Shown here: positions 1 through 6,604 of the stretch, in pieces
How the letters are laid out: each line of letters begins with the position of its first letter
Numbering within the stretch: position 1 is the stretch's first letter
NCBI GenBank assembly: GCA_002771315.1
Contig: PCSF01000241.1
Span: 1 to 6,720 of the forward strand
Reading direction: 5' to 3'
Source of the DNA: Desulfobacterales bacterium CG23_combo_of_CG06-09_8_20_14_all_52_9
GTDB taxonomy: Bacteria; Desulfobacterota; Desulfobacteria; Desulfobacterales; UBA2156
Length of the DNA stretch: 6,720 nucleotides
Program-made: the position numbers and the translations under genes
The notes under the pieces: model-generated
Told to the model about the DNA's origin: nothing
What the model saw: only the letters and a program-made list of their open reading frames with translations
Databases searched by the model: none

Positions 1-2
1 TG

Positions 3-1304
3 TTATCCCTTAGGCCGCTCGTCGATCACGCGCAGGGCTTTTCCTTCACTTCGGGCAATGGTTTTAGGTGCTAAAATATCCACCTTCACTCCGATTCCCA
101 TCATCCCCTGGATGTGAGCGGCAATTTTTTTCTCCACTTCGGATCGCTTTTCAGTCCCCAGAGCATAGACTTCAGGCTTGGCTTCAACCCGAACGGTGAG
201 GCTGTCGAGGTATCCTTTCTTGCGGATCACCAAAACATACTGGGGCAGCACTTCTTCTACATCCAGGAGGAGGGCTTCGATCTGGGATGGAAATACATTG
301 ACGCCGCTGATAATGAGCATGTCGTCGGAACGTCCGGTGATTTTATCCATCTTGATAAATGTTCTGCCGCAGGCGCATTTTTCCCGACGCAGACGGCTGA
401 TGTCTTTGGTGCGGTATCGGATCATGGGCATAGCCCTGCGTTGGATGGCGGTGAAGATGAGTTCCCCGCTTTCGCCCATCGGGACCGGCTCCAATGTCAC
501 CGGGTCAACGATTTCAGCCAGGTAATGGTCTTCGTTAATATGGAGACCGTCCTGTGCCTCGCAATCGAAAGATACTCCGGGTCCGCCGAGCTCGGTGAGG
601 CCGTAAGCCTCCATGGCCTTGATTCCCATCCGGACCTCGATTTCGTCTCTCATGGCAATACTCCAGGGTTCGGCTCCGAACACCCCTACTCGCATTGGGA
701 GGTTACGGACATCCACTTTCATTTCCTCTGCGCGTTCCGCGATGGTCAGAGCATAAGACGGGGTGCAGAAGAGGGCGGTTGACCCAAAATCTTTCATGAG
801 GGTGATTTGTCTTTCGGTCATGCCCGAGCTGGTAGGGACAACGGTACAACCGAGCCGGCAGGCGCCCTGATGAAATCCCAGTCCGCCGGTGAAAAGGCCG
901 TGCCCGTAAGCGTTCTGGACGATATCGGTCGGCCGCACGCCGGCAGCCCAGAGGTTTCGGGCCATGCATTCCGTCCATTGGTCCAGGTCTTCGGCAGTGT
1001 AAGGTCCGGTGATCGGTTTTCCGGTGGTGCCAGAGGAGGCGTGAACGCGAACGACCTTGTCCATGGGGACTGCACATAGGCCGAAAGGATAGTTGTCGCG
1101 CAGGTCGTTTTTGACCGTCATCGGAAGCTTTCTGATATCTTCGAGGTGCTTGATATTAGCCGGTTTGATGCCCCGTTCATCAAATTTCTTCCGGTAAAAG
1201 GGAAGCTTTTCATAAACCCATTCCAGAGTTTCTTTCAGTTTTTTCAACTGAAATTCCTTAAGCTTATCGACGGGCATGGTTTCAAATTGATCATCCCAGG
1301 GCAT
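3..1304 (-). CDS. paaK: Phenylacetate-CoA ligase family, AMP-forming (aryl-acetate:CoA ligase)
   Basis: Cytoplasmic adenylate-forming enzyme that activates phenylacetate or a related aryl-acetate with ATP and CoA to the aryl-acetyl-CoA. The 433 residues match the usual PaaK length. Visible motifs in order: ATP-binding loop HASSGTTGKP (88-97), EAYGLTE (232-238), YRTKD (297-301), a CxC pair (310/312) typical of PaaK, GRSDDML (324-330), and the C-terminal EGKALR (420-425), whose lysine 422 is the expected adenylation-step lysine. The ATG start is well supported: AAGGAGG lies six bases upstream (1311-1317). It is the last gene of the leftward iorA-iorB-paaK operon, 38 bp after iorB. Known pairing: IOR makes aryl-acetyl-CoA from aryl-pyruvate, and PaaK links that CoA ester to the free acid. 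The true substrate (phenylacetate, indoleacetate or hydroxyphenylacetate) cannot be read from sequence. The stop codon lies at the window edge, so downstream genes are not visible. Confidence 0.95.
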   Translation of the reverse strand: MPWDDQFETMPVDKLKEFQLKKLKETLEWVYEKLPFYRKKFDERGIKPANIKHLEDIRKLPMTVKNDLRDNYPFGLCAVPMDKVVRVHASSGTTGKPITGPYTAEDLDQWTECMARNLWAAGVRPTDIVQNAYGHGLFTGGLGFHQGACRLGCTVVPTSSGMTERQITLMKDFGSTALFCTPSYALTIAERAEEMKVDVRNLPMRVGVFGAEPWSIAMRDEIEVRMGIKAMEAYGLTELGGPGVSFDCEAQDGLHINEDHYLAEIVDPVTLEPVPMGESGELIFTAIQRRAMPMIRYRTKDISRLRREKCACGRTFIKMDKITGRSDDMLIISGVNVFPSQIEALLLDVEEVLPQYVLVIRKKGYLDSLTVRVEAKPEVYALGTEKRSEVEKKIAAHIQGMMGIGVKVDILAPKTIARSEGKALRVIDERPKG

Positions 1305-1342
1305 TTCCTTCCTCCTTGGCTAATGTTGAGTGGATGCGTTTC

Positions 1343-1936
1343 TTATATTCGTGCCGCGGCTGAAAAGCCCAGCTCGAAGGCTTTGAGATTAATATCTGAA
1401 AAGGCCTTTTTGGTTTTGCTTCTGATGATGGTTTTCACATGATCCGCAGTCAATGGAACGGTGCTGGTTTGGATCAGTGCTCCTAAAAGGACCATGTTGA
1501 CGGCCATTATACTTCCCGCTTCTTTGGCGATGTTGGTAGCGTTGAAAGCGATGAGTTTTCCGGTCTTTTTTCGGATCAAATCCTGCAGCAGCTTCAGATT
1601 CGGATACACCCCTTTTCCGATGTTTACTGTAAACGGCATGAGGGGGGAAAGGTTCGTGATAACCAGAGTTTTTGCGTTGCATTTGTTCAGGGCGCGAAGA
1701 GTTTCCGAAGGCTCGAAGCCCATCAGGACATCGGCCTCCCCATCTGAGATAATGGCGCTATCGGCTTCCCCAAATATGACGGTGGATTCCACCACGCCTC
1801 CCCGCTGCGCCATGCCGTGGATTTCGCTCATGTGGATCGGGATGTTCGCTAAAAGCGCCGCTTCTCCCAATACTTTGGAAGCAAGCAGATTCCCCTGTCC
1901 CCCGACCGCTACGATGATGACTCGCGTTGTGTCCAT
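1343..1936 (-). CDS. iorB: Indolepyruvate:ferredoxin oxidoreductase, beta subunit
   Basis: Smaller (gamma-domain type) subunit of the thiamine-diphosphate, ferredoxin-dependent 2-ketoacid oxidoreductase that converts indolepyruvate and other aryl-pyruvates plus CoA to aryl-acetyl-CoA, CO2 and reduced ferredoxin. Evidence is the N-terminal VGGQGNLLASKVLGEA stretch (GGQG at 12-15), typical of the POR/IOR gamma domain, followed by the family signature HGMAQRGG and ESTVIFGE. The length of 197 residues is normal for IorB. The frame is open further upstream, to 2170, but that extension runs through iorA's ferredoxin domain and is unrelated to the family. I chose ATG at 1936 because the homologous protein begins there and AGGA lies nine bases before it (1946-1949). 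It sits 68 bp downstream of iorA and 38 bp upstream of paaK, so it is probably cotranscribed with both. Confidence 0.95.
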   Translation of the reverse strand: MDTTRVIIVAVGGQGNLLASKVLGEAALLANIPIHMSEIHGMAQRGGVVESTVIFGEADSAIISDGEADVLMGFEPSETLRALNKCNAKTLVITNLSPLMPFTVNIGKGVYPNLKLLQDLIRKKTGKLIAFNATNIAKEAGSIMAVNMVLLGALIQTSTVPLTADHVKTIIRSKTKKAFSDINLKAFELGFSAAARI

Positions 1937-1972
1937 TGGCTCAAATCCTATCTTTTGTGATGTGTTTAAAGG

Positions 1973-1998
1973 CCGGATCATTCCAAAATGGAATCCGG
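1973..1998 (-). other. Intercistronic hairpin between iorA and iorB
   Basis: On the transcribed strand CCGGATTCCA is followed by TTT and then TGGAATGATCCGG. These pair through about 10 bases with a small bulge and a very short loop. It lies in the 68-bp iorA-iorB gap. No T-run follows it, so it is not a classical terminator. It may be a processing or mRNA-stability element that separates expression of the two subunits. That role is inference. Confidence 0.4.
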
Positions 1999-2004
1999 GA
2001 GCGA

Positions 2005-3867
2005 TCACGCCGAGTTCTTTTTGGCCTTTAAAGGCATAATGGCATTTTCCGGGCAGATCTGGGCGCAGACCGCGCATCCCGTGCACAAGGTGGGATCGAT
2101 ATTGACCTTTCCTTCCCAGATGAAAAAAGCCGGGCAGGCGATGGTCAGGCAATCCCGGTGATTTTTGCATTTCTCAGTGACCCTGAATGGCTTCCCTTTG
2201 GCCAGACCCAAACTCTTTGCATAAAGGACGCACATTTCCTCGGAGATCACCACGGAAACCCCTTTAAATCGGACGGCTTCCCGAATGGCTTCGATGCTTT
2301 TATTGACTTTATAAGGCTTGATCTTGGTGACAAAGGGAACACCAAGACCTTTGACGACGTTTTCGATGTCGAGGCGACCGTAACCGGAAAGGTTAAGCAG
2401 GGACATGTCTGCCCCGGGATGGGGTTGATGTCCGGTCATGGCCGTGATCCCGTTGTTCAGGATTACGAGGGTCAGGTTGTGATTATTGAAAATGGCGTTT
2501 ATGAGCCCTGGAATTCCGGAATGAAAGAAGGTGGAATCCCCGATGAAGGAAATGACTTTCCGATCTGTTGCCTTGGAAAAACCTCCTCCCGTTCCCGTGG
2601 ATGATCCCATACACAGGAGAAAATCCGCCATGGAAAGGGGGGGAAGGACACCCAATGTATAGCAGCCGATATCCGTCGGATAAATGGTCTTAATTCCCTC
2701 CGCCGCCTTTTTAACGGCGTAATAGGTGGCTCGATGGGAGCATCCGGCGCATAGCGTCGGAGGCCGGTCCGGGACTTCAGGGGCATCACTGACGTCGACG
2801 GAGACCGGCTTTTGGTAAGGAATTCCAAAATATTTTGCGATGCGTTCGCGAACCATCCCCGGGTCAAACTCGTAAAGCGGCGAAAAAAGCCCTTCTCCTT
2901 TTCCCCGGATTTTGACGCAATTTCCATCTTCCTGGGCAAAAGCCTTTACGGCTTCTTCCATGTAAGGCTCGCCTTCTTCCACCACGAGAACTTTTTGACA
3001 CCCTTTGAGAAACTGTTTTATCCAAGATCCTGGCATGGGGTGGGAAAAACCGATACGCAGGATTCTCACTTTTCGGCTAATGTCGAGATCTTTGACGGCA
3101 TCTTTCACGTAGGCATGGCTGATGCCGTTGCAGACAATGCCCCAGGCACCGTCCCCTTCAAGGATGTTCAGGGGAGAGGTTTCGGAAATCGTCCGGGCTT
3201 TTTCGATGTTTTTAAGGAGTTTGACATGCAACTTCCGGGAGACCGCCGGCACGGTTACCAGATTGAGGGGATCTTTTTTGAATTCTCCTTTGACGACCCG
3301 GGGTCGTATGGGACCCAGGGTGACGACGGCGGTGGAGTGATTGATGCGGGTCGTGGTCCGAAGGATGACCGGTTCCTGGAGCTGTTCGGAGACCTCAAAG
3401 GCGTAAAAAACCAGTTCCTTGGCTTCCTGGACGGATGACGGCTCGATTACCGAGAGTCCGGAAAGCTTACCGTAATACCGATTGTCTTGCTCGTTCTGGC
3501 TGGAGAACATAAAGGGATCATCCGCGGTGAGCACGACCATCCCGCCTTTGACTCCCACATAAGCCAGCGTCATGAGGGGATCTGCGGCCACATTCAGACC
3601 CACATGTTTCATGACCGCCATGCTGCGAAGCCCGCAGTTGGCAGCGGCTGCCGCCACCTCGAGGGCGACTTTTTCATTGGTGCTATACTCGAAATAAAGA
3701 TCGCTTTCCTGGGACATTTGGAAAAAGCTCAATGAAACCTCCGAAGAGGGCGTCCCGGGATAAGTGCTGGTGAAGGCGACTCCCGCTTCAATGGCCCCGC
3801 GGGCGATGGCCTCATTACCGAGGAGGAGCATTTTTTCGCCGGCTCGATCCGTCAATAGCTTGTGCAT
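2005..3867 (-). CDS. iorA: Indolepyruvate:ferredoxin oxidoreductase, alpha subunit
   Basis: Large catalytic subunit of the same cytoplasmic, oxygen-sensitive aryl-pyruvate oxidoreductase. Its 620 residues are full length for the family. Order of domains: N-terminal pyrimidine-binding domain with YPGTPSSE (36-43); a middle domain with FSHPMPG and VVEEGEPYMEE (about 274-305); a TPP-binding domain with CAGC (373-376), TDIGCYTLG (398-406), and the TPP/Mg motif GDS (443-445) ending in NN (471-472); and a C-terminal ferredoxin-like domain with cysteines 567, 573, 578 and CxxCxxCxxxCP (595-605), which should hold two [4Fe-4S] clusters that pass electrons to ferredoxin. The ATG start at 3867 has GAGGAAGG (3872-3879) just upstream. 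It is the first gene of the leftward operon with iorB and paaK. I see no damaged active-site motif, so the enzyme is probably functional. Confidence 0.97.
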   Translation of the reverse strand: MHKLLTDRAGEKMLLLGNEAIARGAIEAGVAFTSTYPGTPSSEVSLSFFQMSQESDLYFEYSTNEKVALEVAAAAANCGLRSMAVMKHVGLNVAADPLMTLAYVGVKGGMVVLTADDPFMFSSQNEQDNRYYGKLSGLSVIEPSSVQEAKELVFYAFEVSEQLQEPVILRTTTRINHSTAVVTLGPIRPRVVKGEFKKDPLNLVTVPAVSRKLHVKLLKNIEKARTISETSPLNILEGDGAWGIVCNGISHAYVKDAVKDLDISRKVRILRIGFSHPMPGSWIKQFLKGCQKVLVVEEGEPYMEEAVKAFAQEDGNCVKIRGKGEGLFSPLYEFDPGMVRERIAKYFGIPYQKPVSVDVSDAPEVPDRPPTLCAGCSHRATYYAVKKAAEGIKTIYPTDIGCYTLGVLPPLSMADFLLCMGSSTGTGGGFSKATDRKVISFIGDSTFFHSGIPGLINAIFNNHNLTLVILNNGITAMTGHQPHPGADMSLLNLSGYGRLDIENVVKGLGVPFVTKIKPYKVNKSIEAIREAVRFKGVSVVISEEMCVLYAKSLGLAKGKPFRVTEKCKNHRDCLTIACPAFFIWEGKVNIDPTLCTGCAVCAQICPENAIMPLKAKKNSA

Positions 3868-3932
3868 GGTCCCTTCCTCATTCTGGTTGAATTTGCATGA
3901 AGGATTTTCTAAACCATTCCTAACCCAGATTC

Positions 3933-3949
3933 AACATATTCAATATGTT
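3933..3949. promoter_or_regulatory. Perfect 17-bp palindrome, possible operator upstream of iorA
   Basis: AACATATT-C-AATATGTT is a perfect 8+1+8 inverted repeat. It lies 65 bp upstream of the iorA start codon and just downstream of the candidate leftward promoter, where a bound dimeric repressor would block the ior operon. The shape fits a dimeric transcription factor site, but I cannot name the regulator and none is encoded in this window. Confidence 0.45.
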
Positions 3950-3965
3950 AGACTTACAGAAAGCT

Positions 3966-3994
3966 ACATTACAGCTACCATACCGTACAGTCAA
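3966..3994 (-). promoter_or_regulatory. Candidate sigma70-like promoter for iorA-iorB-paaK
   Basis: Reading leftward, TTGACT (3994-3989) is followed after 17 bases by TAATGT (3971-3966). A TGTAAT hexamer closer to the consensus overlaps it with a 15-base spacer. The -35 is good and the -10 is mediocre. It lies about 100 bases upstream of the iorA start, leaving a leader that contains the 3933-3949 palindrome. Assigned by eye only. Confidence 0.4.
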
Positions 3995-4006
3995 TAAAAT
4001 TATTGA
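3991..4006. promoter_or_regulatory. Second inverted repeat, overlapping the candidate ior -35
   Basis: TCAATAA-AA-TTATTGA is a perfect 7-bp inverted repeat. It overlaps the candidate leftward -35 (3989-3994) and reaches the first bases of the cupin gene's ribosome binding site (GAGGA, 4005-4009). A protein bound here could affect both directions. It shares the string TCAATA with the palindrome at 3933-3949, but the two are not clear copies of one site. AT-rich sequence makes chance palindromes more likely. Confidence 0.35.
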
Positions 4007-4020
4007 GGAAAAGAGCACGG

Positions 4021-4203
4021 ATGATCATTCGAAACATCAATGATCCGGAGGTTCTTGAAACCACTTATCTGGCCCATGGCGGTGCGATCGCTCAGATGAT
4101 TTTGGATCGCCGGACCTTGAAGCAGATCGGATTTTTAGCCATTGCACGCCTGGGTCCGAAAAAGGACATCGAGGTCCATCAGGATCCCATGGAGGAAATC
4201 TAT
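4021..4203 (+). pseudogene. Truncated cupin-domain protein (5' fragment)
   Basis: Codons 1-61 from the ATG at 4021, preceded by GAGGA (4005-4009), read like the N-terminal third of small anaerobe cupin proteins: IIRNINDPEV at the start, AHGG, MILDRR, then IEVHQDPMEEIY (50-61). The last part corresponds to the first half of cupin motif 1, with His53 and Glu58/59 as likely metal ligands. In intact relatives I would expect a tyrosine/valine-rich strand and a glycine next. Here the match stops abruptly after codon 61 (4203). The frame runs on to a TAA at 4294-4296, but only through the antisense of the convergent GTPase gene, so that tail is not cupin. The gene is therefore a fragment lacking most of the beta-barrel and is unlikely to be functional. 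It is divergent from iorA and may once have been a partner of that operon. Confidence 0.7.
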
Positions 4204-4206
4204 GCG

Positions 4207-5667
4207 TTACGCATCTTTTTTCTTTTCTGCGGTCAGGGTGGCCAAGAATGGACCCGGCGGGTCGATGATGGGAACATCGGGTCGCAGGGCGGCTAATTCA
4301 TTGAGCGCCTCCCGGATCTCCTTGGAGCCTCGTTCAAATACTACCCGAACGGTTTCCAGGTCCTGTTTTACTTCTCTGGTGGAGAAGCGACCCGAAGTCT
4401 TTTCCAAATACTTTAGGACAAGTTCACGAATGGCCTGCCAGGTGTCCCTCCGACTTTGATTGTCCTTTTGCGTCAGTGCGTCGATATTTTTGAGCGCCCT
4501 GCGATGAAAGCGATTGCGCAAGAGTTTCACCATGACAGCCAGCCACAGAATCATCAGTGTCGTGGCGCTTCCGGCGCCGATCAGGACAAGAAGGGAAGAG
4601 TCCGCTACCATACCGTTGGCTGCAAGGAGCGAAACGACGGCAGCAGCGCCGATCATGCTGATGAACACTCCGATCAGTGTGTGCCTAAGAGTGGCCCTTC
4701 GGAATTGTCTTCGATAACTGAAGAGCGCTTCTAAAAAATGGCTCAATCTCTCGCTGTGGGTTTCCACGAATGTAGCCAGGTTGTCCAGGCGATATCGGGG
4801 GGCTTCTAGGACGGCTTTTTTCAGATCCTCCCTCTGGTTTTCGAGATATTTCAAGAATCCAAGATCATGACTCTGAAGGTTTTGCGACGCCATCAGGGCT
4901 CGTGGAGAATAGGTCAGATGGATCATTGGAATATCTTTTCGGCCGGTGATCTGGGAGAGGTTCCAACACAAGGTGCCGTAAACCCGAAGCAGGTCGTTTA
5001 AGGAGCCGCATTCATCGATACGGTTGAGGACGAAGAGGATCCGGTCCTCAAAAGTGCGGGAGGGGAGGGTCTCCCGCAGGCTGGTATGGGTTTCCCGGAC
5101 GGTGCCGGCTTTGTGTGGATCGAACAGGACCAGGATCAAATCGGCCATGTGGGCCAGGTCGCCGATAACCTCCTGATAGTTGTATCCACGGTCCCGCTCC
5201 GTGATGCTGTCCAGCATACCGGGGGTGTCGATGAGGGCCAGCGTATTGAGGAAAGGGGAGGCGACTCGTTTTAGACGAAAGTGCGCCGAAAATCGCTGCC
5301 CGTGTTTTTTCAGCGATTCAAAGGGAAATTCCGGATCGTTGAGCAGATACTTGCCGTCCCGTTCCTCCGTGACGCGAATGGGTCCGTCGTCGGACTGCTT
5401 TTCATCCATTGTAATAACAGTGAAAGAGTCATCCGTAGGCGCTTGCCCGGTAGCCTGGATATCGGCTCCCAGGAATTCATTAATCAAGGCGGATTTGCCG
5501 GAGGAGTAATTACCCATCACCAGGACCAGAGGGCGCCATTTGATGCTGGTCTCCAGGGGTGTTTCACTATAAGAATAACGCAGGGCCACCGGCGTCAGGA
5601 GATCCCGAACCATCTCCTGCAGCTCGGAACGCAGGGCATTGATATAATTTTCTCGATAAATCTGCAT
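4207..5667 (-). CDS. EHD/dynamin-like GTPase with C-terminal membrane segments
   Basis: Large GTPase probably acting at the inner membrane. From the ATG at 5667 it has 486 residues; an in-frame TTG at 5682 would add five, and neither has a strong ribosome binding site. Counting from the TTG, G1 is GNYSSGKS (57-64), G2 is PTDDSFTVI (82-90, Thr83), G3 is DTPG (152-155) and G4 is NRID (220-223, a variant of NKxD). Between G3 and G4, RGYNYQEVIGDLA and LVLFDPHKAG, then LRVYGTLCWNL (232-242), closely resemble eukaryotic EHD proteins rather than classical dynamin. Two hydrophobic stretches (about 334-355 and 363-386) look like a membrane hairpin, followed by a charged, helical, coiled-coil-like region (about 387-465). 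No EH domain is present. Known relatives remodel or tether membranes; the role here is unknown. It is convergent with the cupin fragment, and its stop codon lies four bases from the cupin break. Confidence 0.85.
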   Translation of the reverse strand: MQIYRENYINALRSELQEMVRDLLTPVALRYSYSETPLETSIKWRPLVLVMGNYSSGKSALINEFLGADIQATGQAPTDDSFTVITMDEKQSDDGPIRVTEERDGKYLLNDPEFPFESLKKHGQRFSAHFRLKRVASPFLNTLALIDTPGMLDSITERDRGYNYQEVIGDLAHMADLILVLFDPHKAGTVRETHTSLRETLPSRTFEDRILFVLNRIDECGSLNDLLRVYGTLCWNLSQITGRKDIPMIHLTYSPRALMASQNLQSHDLGFLKYLENQREDLKKAVLEAPRYRLDNLATFVETHSERLSHFLEALFSYRRQFRRATLRHTLIGVFISMIGAAAVVSLLAANGMVADSSLLVLIGAGSATTLMILWLAVMVKLLRNRFHRRALKNIDALTQKDNQSRRDTWQAIRELVLKYLEKTSGRFSTREVKQDLETVRVVFERGSKEIREALNELAALRPDVPIIDPPGPFLATLTAEKKKDA

Positions 5668-5696
5668 GGGCAAGGGTGGCAATTCTTTAAACAGAA

Positions 5697-5725
5697 TAGC
5701 TATCAGAACCCGACGGTTGCGTCAA
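5697..5725 (-). promoter_or_regulatory. Weak candidate promoter for the GTPase gene
   Basis: Reading leftward, TTGACG (5725-5720) is followed after 17 bases by TAGCTA (5702-5697), about 30 bases before the ATG at 5667. The -35 is close to consensus and the -10 is poor. It is the only candidate I see between the GTPase gene and the transposase relic. Confidence 0.25.
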
Positions 5726-5745
5726 TACCCCTTAGAAACCTTAAA

Positions 5746-5755
5746 ATTCCGGAAT
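5746..5755. repeat. 10-bp palindrome beside the transposase relic
   Basis: ATTCCGGAAT is a perfect palindrome six bases beyond the stop codon of the ISL3 relic. It could be part of the old element's end or of a target site. I found no matching inverted copy near the other end of the relic, so its meaning is open. Confidence 0.25.
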
Positions 5756-5761
5756 ACCGGC

Positions 5762-6441
5762 TCATCCGACTAAATGGAGCGCGAATGCTTTGAGTTTGAA
5801 GAATTCCAAATCTTGGAAGCCGTAGGCTTGGTGTTTCATGGTTCTGATTTTGTTGTGGGTGTCTTCCAGAGGGTCCGTGGAGACGGGGAAATCATGATAG
5901 GCCGGGATGCCGTCGATGTGCGGTCATGGGTATTGGCGAATTGTTTTAGCATGGGAATATTAGATGCGTGAGCTCGGTCAATCCAATAATCCTTCAAGGC
6001 CGACGGCTGGTTTAATTCCAGGGCGTCTTGCAGCCGTTGGCGTTCATTTCGTTCTTCATCCGGGTTGTTCAAAAGCAGCCACCGGGTTCCCTTGAGCACA
6101 TCTTTTTCCGATTGGGTTATGGCGTGATCATAGAGTTTGCGTCTGAAATCGGAGATCCGGTGCCTCCTTTCCCTCACCGACAAAGACCACGGCGCCGCCG
6201 ATCAAGTCCAAGACTACGTGAGATAACGATGGCCCTTGCCGATACTTATTTCGTCGATGGCGATTTGCCTGCGCTTCTTTAGGCTGGGTCTTCCAAAGCG
6301 CTTTTTGAGATTGCGTTCCGGACAGCGCAACCCTGTGGTCTCCCGGCTGATCGCAAAGCTTTCAGCGCCTCCTTCATACCGGGTTCGAACATACGGGGTG
6401 CCCTGAATCCCAAAGGCATGATACAAAAGACTCGTGGGCAT
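5762..6441 (-). pseudogene. Degraded ISL3-family transposase
   Basis: A leftward remnant in four recognisable pieces. (1) 6441-6217: MPTSLLYHAFGI start, CPE at residues 40-42, then KKRFGRPSLKK and IAIDEISIGKGHRYLT, with the first catalytic Asp at residue 63. The zinc-finger and helix-turn-helix part that normally separates CPE from the RFGRP stretch is missing (join near 6315). (2) 6217 to about 6160, in another frame: VVLDLIGGAVVFVGEGKEA. (3) About 6156-5925, back in the first frame: ISDFRRKLYD, then KGTRWLLLNNP, then WIDRAHASNIPMLKQFA. The join between 2 and 3 omits the segment with the second catalytic Asp (the DHFH region). A third gap lies near 5986-6003. (4) 5920-5762, shifted again: AYHDFPVST, PLEDTHNKI with the catalytic Glu, and HQAYGFQDLEFFKLKAFALH. 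The full protein would be about 400 residues or more, so this cannot be active. I could not identify terminal inverted repeats or a target duplication. Confidence 0.85.
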
Positions 6442-6497
6442 GATGGGTTCACTGCTTGATTGAATTTACGTTCACCCAGAAGGAAACCGGATTGTCC

Positions 6498-6519
6498 ACT
6501 TTTTTTCAAACGAAAAAGT
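6498..6519. repeat. Inverted repeat with T-run and A-run arms
   Basis: ACTTTTT (6498-6504) and AAAAAGT (6513-6519) are perfectly complementary around a loop of eight bases. It lies between the start of the ISL3 relic and the terminator of the right-edge gene. It could be a weak bidirectional terminator or part of a mobile element end. There is no GC-rich stem, so neither reading is strong. Confidence 0.3.
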
Positions 6520-6546
6520 ACACTAAACCGAAGTTCCTAAGTCGTC

Positions 6547-6593
6547 AAAAAACAACCTGCTGATATGACTTCAAAAGTCATCAAATTGGCAGG
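6547..6593 (-). terminator. Intrinsic terminator for the right-edge gene
   Basis: Reading leftward, CCTGC (6593-6589) pairs with GCAGG (6560-6556). Inside these arms, ATGACTT and AAGTCAT (6581-6575 and 6571-6565) pair perfectly around a three-base loop, and the stem is followed directly by TTGTTTTTT (6555-6547). It begins 11 bases after the stop codon at 6605, the expected place for a Rho-independent terminator. An asymmetric internal loop lowers the stability of the stem. Confidence 0.6.
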
Positions 6594-6604
6594 CGCGCTC
6601 CTGT

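Noticed and set aside
114..782. Rightward open frame of 222 codons opposite paaK
   Set aside because: It is fully antisense to a clearly conserved enzyme, has no recognisable domain and no convincing ribosome binding site.
1461..2039. Rightward open frame of 192 codons opposite iorB
   Set aside because: It is the shadow of iorB and of the iorA end; the composition is that of an antisense frame and no motif is visible.
1937..2170. Upstream extension of iorB in the same frame, 78 codons
   Set aside because: It overlaps the ferredoxin domain of iorA in another frame and shows no IorB-like sequence. The ATG at 1936 with its own ribosome binding site fits the family.
2812..3438. Rightward open frame of 208 codons opposite iorA
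   Set aside because: It is antisense to the conserved middle of iorA and has no family resemblance.
4204..4296. The C-terminal 30 codons that prolong the cupin fragment to a TAA
   Set aside because: They are translated from the antisense of the GTPase 3' end and match nothing in cupins; treated as read-through after the break.
5281..5793. Rightward open frame of 170 codons opposite the GTPase start
   Set aside because: It is antisense to the P-loop region of the GTPase and runs into the transposase relic; no motif is visible.
6279..6509. Leftward open frame of 76 codons overlapping the ISL3 N-terminus
   Set aside because: It is in a different frame from the recognisable transposase start and carries no known domain.
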